Assembly: GCA_013365325.1 (NCBI GenBank)
Contig: JABVXV010000244.1
Location: forward strand, 32,557 to 96,556
Reading direction: 5' to 3'
From: Dipetalonema caudispina
Lineage: Eukaryota; Nematoda; Chromadorea; Rhabditida; Onchocercidae
DNA: 64,000 nt
This document shows, piece by piece, positions 12,901 to 25,822 of the stretch. The notes beneath the pieces were generated by a model. The model ran no database searches, had not been told where the DNA came from, and worked only from the letters and a program-made list of their open reading frames with translations. Each line of letters opens with the position of its first letter. Position 1 is the stretch's first letter. Both the position numbers and the translations under genes were made by a program.

Positions 12901-14028
12901 TTATTTGATTTGTTAAGATTCAATTGAAAGTACAATTTTTATTATATCAATGAATATTTTTAGCTATTTACTTTGTGACAGCTTGCTTAAACATGTTATC
13001 GACCAAATGTGTTGCTTGCAAATTCTTACTGATATCTTAATAACTGTAAAAAGAGCTATAATGTTGCAGAAATTTTTGCTCTATTGAAATTCTTTGAACT
13101 TTTATAAATGAAAAAATATCAATAAATTTTCAAAAGATTTTTAAAATTTCACTAAAATAAAACAACTCTTACACAAAAGCTGTATTGATTTTAATATATA
13201 TGTAATTCTTATTTTGTTGCACTATGTAAGCTAAAAATATTTTTACATTTTCAATTTTAAACCAAATTTTAACTGCAATATATAATTTTCGATTTCACTG
13301 CAATACAAATGTAACAAACTTCTTACGCTTATTTTCGGTACCTTTTGAAGTTTATATTTTATTTATCATCGACAAAAAGCGCAATGATAAGAAAAAATAA
13401 TCAAGTAATTGTTACGACCGGTTCTTTTTTTCTTTTTACAAAAACATTTATATTTCTTAGCATACTTCAACCATTAATGTTAATATACTTCAAAAATAAA
13501 ATACAGCAAAACTTTCTTCTTTTTATGCTATTTCAAAACATATCAAAAAATTACAGCGAAACTATTCTGAAATAAAAAAAAAATCGAACTGCTATTTTAC
13601 CTATATTTTCTACCAAATAATGTTCAACAGTAATTGACTTTTTATGTTTTTTTTTTTTTTCTTAGATATTGATGATTCATATAATTTCAGGTGAATAACC
13701 CGGATATTCTACTCTTGTGATGTTAAAATTAAAATTAAGATTAGATGTATAATTAAGTAGAATACCTGAATATGCTTTACCAGTGCCGAATTATATAGTT
13801 TTTTTTTTTTATATATATCTGTCCTTACATCTACATTCAAAAATAAATTATTAATTGATTTTTAAAATTCATATAAGAAAATTATTCTCTTCGATATTTC
13901 ATTCTATTCTAAAAGATGTACATGCTAAGAATTGGTTGTTTTTAAAAAAATTGGTTAAAATCAGTCGAAGTGCGTAAGTAGATGATTTACAATATAATTT
14001 AATAATTATATATCATTTTTAGATTACA
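9995..14028. other. Intergenic with a few coding-like fragments
   Basis: Mostly AT-rich filler between TPRKB and the acid phosphatase. Fragments that look coding but could not be assembled: an open frame at about 10493-10744, segments after good acceptors at 10803-10896 (KLPYPPVTNSIAPIGRPNHL...) and 11523-11563 (PKILIGSGRLSK then stop), and 13691-13720 (VNNPDILLL then stop). A diverged repeat pairs about 11040-11150 with about 11360-11480. Confidence 0.4.
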
Positions 14029-17000
14029 ATGTACAGTATTCAATTGATAATTATTGTTGCAGTTCTATTATTATTAGTAGCAAGCAATGAGCTTTTGTTT
14101 CTTCAAGCGGTAATTTATTGTTTATTGAAATATTTTTAAAATGAATTTAACTATTAAATTTTAAAAAATTTCATGATACTATAGAAGGATTGTATTTAAT
14201 TCAAGGAAACAGTTCTATTCTTACTACATTGCTTGATTATTTTAGAATTTAGAATTTATAATCACAATTGGCTTAAGCAAATAATTTTTTTTTTTTTTGA
14301 AATCAATTAAAAAATACAAAAATATTTATGAAACTATTTGATAGTTCTGTTGAGTTAACAATATATTTTTACTTCCATTTATTTGTATTGAACATTCCGA
14401 AATTCAACCAAATCATTTTTCCCACTGTTATTTTTATTTATTGCTTCACTGTCATAAATTGTTGAAAATCCTTTAAGATTTGGAGACATGGTGATCGTTC
14501 ACCTATAGAATCATGCAAAGGTTATCCAATACAAACACAACGTTGGCCTCAAGGAAAAGGACAACTTACAACGGTCAGTCATATTATCAAGGAACTGATA
14601 ATAACTTTACCGTTCTTTTTTAATTATATTAACCTTACTTTAATCAATTGTATATATCGAAAAGAGAAAGAGAAGAGAAATTCAAAAATGTAAAAAAATT
14701 CCTCCACGGTGAAAATTGATAAAAATTCTGTTGGCTTTTCGGTTTAATGCAAAAAAAAAAAAAAAAAAAACACAAAAATTATCTCTTTCTTTCTTTGCAA
14801 GCAATTAAAAGTAAGAAGTTTGGATCAAAGTTAATTAGAAAGAAAAAAGATAACGGATGAAAATGAACTAAAGAAGAGAAATTGATCATATTAGATTAAA
14901 ATCATTGTAATAATATATTAGCAATTCTGATGAAATAAATTTAATTTTACAGGAAGGAATGATGCAACAGGTCAAATTAGGCAAAATTATTTACAATCGT
15001 TACGTCAATTCACTTAATTTTCTCAGTCCATATTACGATTCACGTCAGGTATTGTTTTAAAGTTTGACGTATCGTTTGTACTACTTGAGAAATATTTTGG
15101 ATTAGATTCTTATTGGAAGAAAGTAGTTCTTAAAGTTCTCGAGGTACTTATTTTTTTTTTTTGAAAAATAAAGGGAATAAAAGAGAAATAAATGAAATTC
15201 AACAATCATTATTAGAATATAAAATATCACACCATTATAACTATTCTCAGTAGTATAACTTTAAGAAGAATATTAATTAATTAAGTAATATTCAAATTAT
15301 GTTTCCATTTTCTGGAAGGAATTGTTGAGTAGTATATAAATTTTATTTGGAAAATCAAATTATATCTTTTATTTCAGATATATGTACGTTCAACGGATGT
15401 GAATAGAACTTTAATGAGTGCTGTAGCAAATTTTATTGGCTTTTACAATAATCCATCTCTAAATGAACGTATTGGTATCGATTTCCCGAATATAACAGAA
15501 TGGCCATACGGTTTTATTGCTGTTCCGGTACATACCGTTGTTGATGAAACCGATTATGTTAGCATTTTTTGTTGTATTTCTTATCATTTTAATCGTCTAA
15601 ATTTGAAATGATGAAATTTATGAAATTAAGAATTATTGAACAAAAAAAAAAAAAGAAAATTTCGTGATAAAAATTTTCTTCCACTAAATTTCCTTCAAAA
15701 AAAAAAAATTTTTAATTTTTAAATTTCAATAAGCAAATAACAACAGAGAGAGAGAGAGAGAGAGGGAGAGGAAAAAAAAGGGAATATAATTAAAATTTCA
15801 GATAGGAAATCCTGATGCAAATTGTCCACGACAAGATTGGTTATTAGAAATAATGCAACGAACACCTGAATGGAAAAATTTAACAAAAAATTATATGGTA
15901 AAAATGTATGAAAAATAATTATTATTAAGGAAACTACTATGGAATATATTTTATTTTATTCATAAATTATTAAATTTTCTGATCTTCTCTTTTTTTTTTC
16001 TTTTTTAAATAATTTAAGATCAATATGAGTGTATGATAAAAATTCTATAAATTAGATAAAATTTAGAATAATTATGAAATTTCCAGAAAATTTTAAAAGA
16101 ACTGGAAGTAATATGCAAACAATCATTAGCATTCAAGGATGTATGGTATTGTGTAGATACATTTTATTGCGAGGTTTGTTAACAAGTTCATTATGCAAAT
16201 TTTTATTATTCTTAATTTAAAAAAACTTTCAAATAATTTTTTGGTATAAAAAGCGAGAAAATATTTTAAGGAAAACTACTTTACTATTCCAACAGATCAT
16301 GTGGATATTTATCATTATGACTAATTATGCTGATAATTATCATGATTTATTAATCCATAATTTTTAACTCAAAATTTCAGTAATATGGTTTACAAAATTT
16401 CTAATGTTATACATCTTAATATATCTAAAATATTTAATGTTTGCAAACGAATTCTTTTGTTGTAAAAGTATTATAACTTACCTACTGCTTTGATTAGTAA
16501 TTTCAACCACTTTTTTTTTTTTTTTTTTTTAATCATTAGCACTACTTTTTTGCTCATTATCTTTCTCTTACTTAAAATTTTCCATTAAATTATCATTTTA
16601 TACTTTCATGCATGAATCATTGGATCTAAATTTTAATTGATTTCAGTCAAAAGTAAACAATTTGCAGAAAATGCATTCATTCAATATACCTGTTCATGAT
16701 ATTTTATACGATCAATTGGAACAACTAAATAATGCAATTCAAAATTATGAAAATGGTTTAAGTAAGTGATGTCGCATGAAAATTTTGTAATTGCTTAAAA
16801 ATTTATACAAAAGAGAAAAAAAAAAAAACTTCTTGCAAGGAATGATCAAAATTATAAATTGTAGATTTACAACCATATGAGGGAATCGATTTTAAGCATG
16901 AAATTGGAAAAATTCGAGGTGGTAGTATCCTTTGGTCAATATTAAATCATTTCGACTTGAAGGTTAAAATAATTATCTGTGCGTAATCCAATTTCCATTT

Positions 17001-19269
17001 TTCAATAACTTAAGTATTGAGTTAATGTAGAATTTAACTTCATTTCTAAACGTACATAATTTATATCCCAACATTCTGGTATTTCGTCTTCCTTTTGAAT
17101 TACAGCTAAATTGCTTGAAGCCGGAAAATGACGGAAATCTGGATTGCGCATGGATGAAAGATCTTAAGTATTATGCTTATTCAGCGGTAAGTAAAATTCC
17201 CATAATTTCAATTTCTATGCTGTATTAAAATTAAGAAATATTCAAGCCAGAAATTTTCATCTCTTAAAATCAATTGTTCGATTACTTTCATTCTGAGAAT
17301 AAAACAGTATCTCAGCCGGATAGATCAGTATTACTCTTCATGTAAGTGTGATAAATTCGAATTATTTGCTGTTTTCCATTACTGTTTTGTCGCATTTTTA
17401 TTTGAACTTACATCACATTTGAACTCATATTGACCCTCTAAGTTTTAACTTTAAATGTCACTTTTCGTCATCCAATACAAACTTATCTCTACGATAATAA
17501 TGAATCTCCGATTTGAAAAAAGCAATAAATCAGATAATTCGATCTGTAAATAATCGTAGAGTTTTTTTTTTCGGTGAACTTTTCGAATTTCTTCAAATGC
17601 TATGGACAATATCAGCCGAAATTTTTCTGCAGAAAAAAGAAAAAAAAAGGAGAATCCTTTTCATAGAGATGATTAATTTGAGAAAACTTCTCAATCCGAG
17701 GAAAAGATATGTAGAAGAAAATTAATAAGTGTTGTAATTGAGAATGAACAATAAAAGTTAGAAGTGATTGAAACTGATCAAAAAGAGAAAATAATTGAAT
17801 AAGATAAAGAAAAAGATGAAGTAGGAAATTCTTTCTTGGTTTTTATAAAAAATATCAAGAAGTGGTCTTTATTTTAAATTTGTGATCAAGAATGAAATTA
17901 TTTCCTAAATTATTTCCATTACATCTATCCATATCAGTTTCTCTGATTACTAGTCATCAAAAATTAATTTACTAAAGTCATGACCTCTCATCAATAACTT
18001 GAACTTAGAATTTAATTTATAATCTCTTGTAAATAATCTCAAAAATTGCTTACTTAATATGCATTTGAAAAAATTGATAAAATCATTCATAAGCGAAATT
18101 TTTCATGGTACCATCAATCAAACAATCTATTGAAAATTTCCGGAAATAAAATCAGATTTTCTGGCATTTTGAAATTTATAAGTATTAAACGGTTTTTTCC
18201 ATAGAATTTAACATGTTATTTTTACAGCACGATACAACATTAGCAGCATTGATGTGTACATTAGACGCTAAACAAAAAATTCTGGTCAGTGGTGGATATC
18301 CAAAATATTCCGCTGCTTTATTATTTGAACTGTGGAATACCACAAATGGACCAGGATTGAAAGTATTATTGTTGAACATTTAAAATAAAGCTTGTAGAAA
18401 TTTTTATGGAGCAAATTTTAAAGATACAATCATCAGATCGATGATTTGTTTTTAAGATTAATTTTGAGAAAGGAAAGATCAAGGTAACTTATCATACATA
18501 TATATATATGGTTACAATACAGTTAATGATTGTTTCGAGAGAAGTTATAAATTAAAGATGCAATTAATTTTGGTGTATTTCGAACTTGAAGCATATTCTA
18601 ACATTACATGTTAGCTAAGGTTAATTTAGTTAACACAAAATTTCAGGTATATTATCATCGGAATTTTACGGAGGAACAATTAGAAGACGTTACTGATTTA
18701 CTCGATCGTTAGTATCTGTTCATTATTTTCATAAATTTCATAGTGTTGCCATACCATTGTTTCTTCCTAATACCATCAATTCATGAAGCAATGCTTAGAG
18801 TTGAAAAAGAATTATCATCTTTTTAAGTAACTTGCATCTAAATTCATAATAAATTAATTGTCAATTCAATATATCCATCAGATTAGTTGTAATTTTGTAT
18901 TTAGACTGCTCAGAAAACATGGATTCGAATGGTTTCTGCGATTACAAGGAATTCCGCACAAGTGGAATTGTTTATTATCCTGGAAATGAAGATAAGGTTT
19001 GATTTTTCCAAAAAAGTTCCAATACATGATAGAATAAACTATGGGAAGGAACATTCTCTTAGAAATAGTAGAAATTGCAATTTGATTTCATTTGAAGACT
19101 TACTGAAGTCCAGTAATATTAAATAAAAATTTTATTGCAGCTATGCCAGGATACAAAATCCAAGAGAACATCTTTCAATCCAGATCAATATGAAATAAAG
19201 GCAACTCCAACAGTAACAGTTGGGCTTGCTGTTCTGATTTTATCGCTTTCACGAGTTTTGATATTCTGA
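14029..19269 (+). CDS. Histidine acid phosphatase, secreted or membrane-anchored
   Basis: Thirteen exons in consistent phase give 448 aa: 14029-14109, 14478-14573, 14953-15048, 15378-15557, 15802-15897, 16087-16173, 16647-16761, 16865-16962, 17106-17186, 18228-18362, 18647-18707, 18905-18996, 19141-19269. The protein starts with a hydrophobic signal ([19 protein letters not shown]). It then has the catalytic motif RHGDRSP (about residues 30-36, nucleophile His31) and the proton-donor pair HD (about 311-312, in [10 protein letters not shown]), the two hallmarks of branch-2 histidine phosphatases such as prostatic acid phosphatase. [14 protein letters not shown] fits the phosphate-pocket arginine region. 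Cysteines recur as expected for a secreted fold. The C-terminus ends in a hydrophobic segment ([19 protein letters not shown]), suggesting a membrane or GPI anchor; it would hydrolyse phosphomonoesters outside the cell or in the lysosomal lumen. No damage to the frame is seen. Confidence 0.95.
15746..15766. repeat. (GA)n microsatellite in an acid phosphatase intron
   Basis: A short run of alternating GA, ending in GGGAGAGG, lies upstream of the 15802 exon. Purine tracts like this recur at about 35403-35420. Confidence 0.7.
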
Positions 19270-20255
19270 AATCAATATCCCTTGAGATTGTTTCTTCCCT
19301 ATTTTAGTAGCTTTATTTTAGCGGGTACTTCCAACGGTAAGGAAAATGTATTTCCAAACCTAAAATTTCCCCAAATAGAAGGGAGAACAGAGAACAGGAG
19401 AAATCTGCAGAAAAGATCATCACGAGGATGATGTGAAAGGTTGCTTGAATTTCGCTTAGGACATTTCTACTAAAATAAAGGAGACGAGCCAACTTTCATC
19501 TAGCCAATTGACTTATTTTCCATGTCTTTCAGGTTTCAATCTTTCCAAATTTCGAAGTTTGTGAATTTCACTAAATAGAGAAAGCTGTCAATTTTTTATT
19601 AGCACATGTTAAATGAGCAATAAAATTTCGTAAATTGATAAATCAAATAATCTGTACAGGGTAAATGTGATTAAACAAAATATATCAGTTGAGTAACACT
19701 AAAAAAAAAAACAAATTGCCAAGTTAAAAATTTAAATGTATTGCAGATTATGAAAAAAGAGTGAAAAAGTTCATTGAATTGAAAGCACCATTTGAAAACA
19801 TAACTAAAAAATGATTAAAAAATGATTGTTTGAAAATATAGTTGGGAATAACACTTTGATTTTGAGAACGATATATCCAAAGAACTCAATACATAATAAC
19901 TTCTAATTTTAAGGCAGACAGAGAGAAAATAAAAACTGATTTTTGGTTGGTTTGCAAAACCTAAAAGATATCAATAGATGGATCCATAAGAATACAAAAC
20001 TCTAAACTGCCAACGAGACAGAATTTGCATCTCCAAAGAGCAAAATATTTCCGCTAGAGAAGACTTTGGACTCATGTCTTATATCTTCGTTTTTTTTTTT
20101 TTTTTTGGAGTGGTTGATATCTGTTAATTTTGAAGATTCTGATACAATAACGATAATAATATGAGGAATGAAGGCATCGACTTTACAGCACTATGAAATA
20201 TAAAACTCTTGACTTCACTAAAGGTGAGTAAAAATAAACGAAAGGAAAGAACCTG
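19270..20255. other. Space between convergent genes
   Basis: Lies between the 3' ends of the acid phosphatase (+) and the copper transporter (-), so it holds both 3' untranslated regions. AATAAA-like signals occur on the + strand, for example near 19619. A 15-base in-frame stretch between TTTTAG and GTAAGG at about 19321-19335 looks like a microexon but has no partner. Nothing else recognised. Confidence 0.5.
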
Positions 20256-22295
20256 CTAGCAACAACTTGTCTCAATGTTTTCAATAGAAGTCGGTTCTTC
20301 GGAAAAAAAGAAATAACCGACCGCTTCACCGAATACAATCCCAAGTATTATCCAAACATTAAAAGTCATTGCGATAAGCATTAAGGTGTATGCCAAAAGT
20401 ACCTGCGTAAAATATAATGATGATTGCACTACTCGATAAAACGTGAACATCTGTTTCAATGCACGAAGTCTGCAAATCATCCGTGCTTATTAAAAAAGGT
20501 GTTACAACAATATCACCAAAATACAACAATAAATTCTCAAGAATTGTTAGCAGATTCTTTATAAAGGAAGCCTTCTTTTGTTCTGTAGGGTCACACAGAA
20601 TGTTGCAGAAGAAAGTCACTTATTACCTTATGCGATTTTAGTCAGTTAAATTGACTAAAATCCGATTTAAACTTTCTTTGTTTCTTTTGGAAATCTAGTA
20701 CTTTCTCGGAAAAATCTTACATAAATTTTAATTTTATATTGATACTCTCTTGCTGAACAGCTCACTCGTCATTACCAGTTCACTTTCTAGTTTCTATGCT
20801 CGAAATACAAAGTAGTGCTGTGAAATGCACACGAAAACTCAATAAGTATCATCGCTCATCAAAAGGTTTGTAAATGAAAACTGAGAATCGTATTATTTTT
20901 TCACTTTTCACCATGACTAGTCCTTCAAATCTAAACCACATTAAAAAGAAAACATAATTCTTCCTACCGATCCTCGGATAATCTAGAAATTTTTGATTTC
21001 CTACTACAACCGGGAACTGTAAACTTACCCACTAAATCTGAGAATAGGCGAATATGAATTCATTTCGGTGCTCACACTGTCTACATGTTCCGATGATTCT
21101 CGAACAACAATGTTTGACTGAATACGCTGATTCTGTCGTTCAACAGCACGATTTCGAGCAAAGTATAAGCGAAGAGCTGCAAGTAGAAATATTAAATTTA
21201 CTACAGAAGTAATTTCTTATGCATAGGAAATTCTATATAATGAATATTTCTTCCGTTTAAGTAATCCGTAAAGCGTGCATTGAAAGAGTGTTATATTGCG
21301 GCAGCTTTAAACGAACTCGTGAAACATACCAAAACCCAATAAGATGGAATTTTCATTGTGAATATGGAAAGCAAACATCAACAACAGATACATATCTAAA
21401 GTTTAACTGCTCGAAGGACAGAAAGTATATAATTTATGTGGACAGAAACCATGAAAAATCTCTATTACTTACTGCTTGAATAAAATAATTAATCCGAGTA
21501 CTGAACAAATATAATTATTCAGATATTTTTATTTGAACAGCGAAGTAGGTACCTTTAACTGCTTCATATAAGACGCTTAACAAGAAAACAATAAGAACAG
21601 ATGCGGACAGACCTGAAATTAAAAAATATGGAAAATTAAGATTAACAGAAGAAATGATAAGTGAACTTATCAGTGAAAATCGCAATAGCCACTAATGAAC
21701 TTACCACAGAAGACCTATTAATGGGTCCTTTTACCCCATTAGCAATTCCTACGTTCGTTTCATTTATCCTTATCCAAGTCCAAATGTTCTTTCTGCACTA
21801 ACTGACGAGAAATTTGAACTACAAGCCTTCTTCGTAAGCGATGATGAAGTGCATTCACCTAATTGCTACTAATTTTTTCCCAACAGCAAGAGTAGTATTC
21901 TGATATTACACAACGAGAAGAATGACAAAATTGAAAATTTCGCTCTTCACAATAGGTGATATATCACTGTTGGAGTGTTGATATTTCGTGAAGGTGAAGA
22001 TTTTCATCTCTTCTCCTTCTCCGTACCCAAACAGTGAAGCCGCTGTTTTTATCACCTGTAATGGTTGCTTCGATAGCTACAATAACCTATTCGATTTTGG
22101 TAAGTTCCTTATTGATACACCCATTACCATTTATTATTAGCTTAGCCGATCTCGCCAAAATGACGGTAACAAAGTGTTATATCTCCATGTAATTTATAAT
22201 AGTTTTGTATCTTATTGACGCGTATATAAAACTAAAAATCTTGCTTATTTTTGTTCACTGCATTGCTTAGACATTCAAACCTTACTGGTCTTCGT

Positions 22296-22351
<56 letters not shown>

Positions 22352-22670
22352 GCATAATAATATAAGCCTAGTGTCCGTTTCAGATGATCAATCCACGTTT
22401 CAAGAAATGAACAAATGGAATAATCATATAATCTTACATGTGAAATATTCAACATAACAGGTGATATTATATTCTATAAACTTTCTTATACAATATAAAT
22501 TTGGTAATAATAAGCAACAAACCAAGAACTGTTCCAGTTTTCCAGAAATTGACCAAAATCAATTCACGCCGAGTGAAATGAAGTACCATTGAATTCATTA
22601 TCGACAACGAATCATTCCTTCCGCTACCTGTCGAACTTATCATTTTGATCATATCATCAATGAAGAACAT
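20256..22670 (-). CDS. High-affinity copper transporter, Ctr/SLC31 family
   Basis: Four exons (minus strand) give 189 aa: 22670-22523, 21612-21553, 21176-21029, 20469-20256; phases agree. Ctr proteins form trimers that take Cu(I) through a methionine-lined pore. Seen here: MNSMVLHFTRRELILVNFWK before TM1, matching the family pattern M..M...F; TM1 (GTVLGLSASVLIVFLLS, about 45-62) followed by LYEAVK; a basic cytosolic loop (about 70-135); TM2 with the essential MxxxM (MLIAM, about 149-153); TM3 with GxxxG (GEAVG, about 166-170). The tail ends in Cys-Cys, a plausible copper hand-off site. The N-terminus is short and lacks the Met/His clusters of vertebrate CTR1. An acceptor-like TTGCAG just upstream (about 22693) may be the spliced-leader site. 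Intron 1 (about 900 bases) is richer in GC than other introns. Confidence 0.93.
21710..21833 (+). other. Coding-like segment on the opposite strand inside copper-transporter intron 1
   Basis: Between CCACAG and a strong donor GTAAGC there is an open reading of 41 codons with varied composition (RPINGSFYPISNSYVRFIYP, then PNVLSALTDEKFELQAFF). Downstream, at about 21999-22100, another open stretch (VKPLFLSPVMVASIATITYS) also ends at a good donor, GTAAGT. No start, stop or family could be assigned. It may be an old insertion, an unannotated nested gene or chance. Confidence 0.2.
22299..22348. repeat. (CA)25 microsatellite
   Basis: An uninterrupted CA dinucleotide run of about 50 bases inside intron 1 of the copper transporter. 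It reads as poly-His/Thr in shadow frames, which are not genes. Confidence 0.95.
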
Positions 22671-24012
22671 TGTTAGGCATACAGATTACCTGCAACATCA
22701 TTCATTACAACATATAAACACAATAAAATACAATAACAAAAAACTAAGATATTACTAGAAGATATAAAATTCGAGTTACGCACAGGATTAAAGTATACGA
22801 AGTTTAGTAATCAAAAGGCGGTAATTCAAAGTGCGACTTTTCACAATTTTAAGTGATAAAATTGTAAATAAACTCCAAAATTTAAAATGAAATTTCGAAA
22901 TGAGAAAGGCTTAGGCTATAAGTGTGAAAATGCAAATGTCACAAAGATTGTCAGGAAGGATTGTGACATTGCTAACATTAAGGTTAGGTTAAGATTTGTA
23001 TGCAAGAAAAAAGCCTAGTAAATGTATCATTCTTGCCTTTAAGATTCAATTGATAGATCTGTGATTTATTTTGATGCCTGAAAGATAGATCAGAAATTAT
23101 GATGACGAGAAATGCCAAAAAAATCCTGCCAAAGATTTCTTCAATTATCTCTTACCTTTTACATAAATTAAGGATTTTCCAACGAATCAGAAATCACTGC
23201 TTTGGTTATTATCAATGACTAAATCTCTTGCTTTGTATTTCGATTTATTGACTGGACCAAATTAGATTTTAAATAGATGCTTTCAAGCGTATTAGTAACA
23301 TCTGTTCTTCTGTATTGCAACGTTGAAATGTACCACTAGATCAGGAAACTTTTAATGGTTTTTTTTTTTTTTTTTTTTTTTTTTCGTATTCAATTCAAAT
23401 AATGGATAAATACATAAATTCAAAAATGCATATCATGATAACAAGTTACCGTGATATTTGTTACATTTCCATTCTAACCAATATTGCATAATCATATATT
23501 TCAATAGTTGATCTTTCATGTTTATACATGGATCATGTAAGCATATATGTAAAAAGAAGATTTGCATATTCTACCGTAAGTTTAACGTTTGCAAATAGAA
23601 ATGTGTTTCATGAATGAGAAGATATTGAAATATTTGATCCTTTAACAACTGAATATTTGACGTTTGCTTACTGTGAAACATTTGCAAAACTGCCACTCAT
23701 AATTTGAATGTTGTCATTATAGATGAGAGAAGAGATCTCTCCGCCTTCCCTCATATTCTAAATAAGTTGTCACATTCAATTTGATTCATTTGACTCAGTT
23801 TGAAGCATTCATATATCCAATATCATTCTATATTAGCAAAGTGAAAGATTACGGTAAGTGAAGAATTCAATTTGGAAGTGCTTGCTAAGGAAGTAAGTTT
23901 TTTTTTTTTTCTTTTTTTTTTATTACTATATAATTTTTGAAGGTATTTTATAAAAATTTAGGAAAAGGGAAATTTTATTTTTCCATAGCAAAAATTATTT
24001 CAGAATCTGAAA
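22671..24012. promoter_or_regulatory. Shared upstream region of two divergent genes
   Basis: Lies between the start of the copper transporter (-) and the start of the bHLH gene (+), so it must contain both promoters. It includes a perfect 10-base inverted repeat at 22935-22970 and poly-T tracts at about 23359-23383 and 23899-23920. No core promoter motif could be assigned with confidence. Confidence 0.5.
22935..22970. repeat. Perfect 10-bp inverted repeat, 16-base loop
   Basis: AATGTCACAA at 22935-22944 and TTGTGACATT at 22961-22970 are exact complements, and GC continues on both sides after a bulged base. It sits about 270 bases upstream of the copper-transporter start. It could be a protein-binding palindrome or a hairpin. 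Confidence 0.7.
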
Positions 24013-24720
24013 ATGTCTTCCATTCAATCGATGAATCAAACAACTCGATTAAATATCAATTTGCGGGAACGCTGCCGTATGCATGATCTTAATGAAGCAT
24101 TTGACGATTTAAGACTCATATTACCCTATGCTAATGGTTCATCGGTACGAAAACTATCCAAGATTGCCACTCTTCTATTGGCTAAGAATCACATTCTAAT
24201 GCAGGTGACAATCTTAAAGCTTACTTTTAAAATACAATTTTTATTTAGTAGAACCTAAAAATAACTGAAGTACTCCTTCTGTCACCTTTAAACGAACCCT
24301 GAAACCTTATCATTCAATTTTGTAATGTACAAAAATTCCATAAATTCATGCAGTCGATAGTCCATTGGCCAAAAGATTAAAGCATGACATATACGATCTG
24401 AAATTATAGAATCCTTTCATTGTGGTTATATAAGAATATAATGTTTTCATGAGTTCAGATTCATTTCTCGATTTTCTCTCTGGTTTATTATTCCCCTACA
24501 CTTATAATCATAGGTGTAGATAATACCTAATCGTTCTTTTTTTTTCAAATGCTGAACACTTGAAGCTGAAGAATGTGCTTTCTTCGAGAAAAAAAGAGTG
24601 CTTTATTCATGTAGTTAAGCTTTACAGGCTAGTGCAATCGAAGAAATGCGTCGCATAATTCATCATCTTCAACAACAGCTCTTCAATATTTCATTTAGTT
24701 CTTGTGATATGCAGTCTTGA
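24013..24720 (+). CDS. Small bHLH transcription factor, Olig/beta3-like (hlh-16/17/31/32 type)
   Basis: Two exons, 24013-24204 and 24628-24720, encode 94 aa. The protein is almost only a bHLH domain: basic region and helix 1 in [20 protein letters not shown], loop ILPYANGSS, helix 2 in [20 protein letters not shown], then [18 protein letters not shown] and a short tail. The basic-region ERxR core (RERCR) and the [14 protein letters not shown] signature are typical of the bHLHe22/Olig branch, which in Caenorhabditis includes hlh-16, -17, -31 and -32 (neural and glial factors). The intron interrupts helix 2 after LMQ. ATTTCAG lies 9 bases upstream of the ATG, a probable spliced-leader or 5' UTR acceptor. 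Which paralogue this is cannot be decided here. A nuclear, E-box-binding regulator is the expected role. Confidence 0.92.
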
Positions 24721-25822
24721 ATTTTTTTTTTTTCATTTTTTTTTAAAGGAATATTACTGTATAATGTTATTTAAATCAATGTAACCAGTTCTTTTGGAAG
24801 GTTACTTATTTTCAGGATGGAAAAATCAATTTTTATGCTACTAACTAAAAACTAAAAATCAACCAAAGAAATTGTAATTAGATGAAATTTCGAAATTTAT
24901 TTTTGAAAAAGAAAACAACTAAAATTCAATGGTGGTTCAGTTGACATACCTTCTCTAAAAAAATTTGACACTTTGATTGCTTGATTTTTGAACGATTTAG
25001 CAAGCAATAGATGTAAAGTGATTGATTTATTCTGCATCTGACTTAACTCAGGCTTTGACGATTGATGTCTGCTTCTATATGTTTGTACTATATTAAAAAT
25101 ATAAATTTGAGTACTCGTAATCGTAGTACCATTAATTTGTTTTATTTCTCTAAGTTATAGATTTTTGATCGACAAGATCTTTCAGAGAAAGAATGCAAAA
25201 GATGATTAAGAAATAAGCGCAGGAATTATAGAATTATCAGCGTAGAACAAATAAGTGAAGTAGAATCAAAATATACCAAAATCAATATTTTTAAAATCAT
25301 GCAGCATTTTTCATTGAAATCTGTAATATGTGATCTTCAGTTCTGGTATATAAATTAGTCGAAAAAACAAATTCGTTATTATTTTTCTGTTAAAGTGCAA
25401 AAAATAAATGTTGAAATTTGAGGAAGTAATAGATTTTATGATGGATGAGCGGCCTGTTCTAGAAAGCATTGACTTAGCTTAACTTATTATTTATTAGCTC
25501 TCATTACATCCCCATATATTTGTTTAATTTATTTCTTCCAAATGATTTGATCAGTTTTGTTCGTTCCTCCATCTCTTTGTGTTTTTTCATGCACATTTTT
25601 GTATTTTACTAAATTCTGGGATATTATCCGAATAGAACAACGATAATTCCTTGTCATTATTGCAATATTTCTCGATTAGTTCTATCTGAAATGAATAAAT
25701 CTTGCTCTTCCTATCTGAAATATATGAGTATATACGGAAAAGATGATTGATATCTTCAGAAAATACCATTACTTTAGATTTTTCAATATTAAAATTTACT
25801 TTTATCATTCTATATTTTACCT
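24721..25822. other. Intergenic; one candidate minus-strand tail
   Basis: Mostly AT-rich sequence. On the minus strand, 25808-25587 is open for 73 codons and contains a segment following CATTTCAG that reads IELIEKYCNNDKELSLFYSD and ends QKCA then stop. This could be a terminal exon of the neighbouring minus-strand gene or an unrelated fragment. Not assigned. Confidence 0.35.

Noticed and set aside
22251..22457. Histidine/threonine repeat ORF
   Set aside because: It is the (CA)25 microsatellite read in frame.
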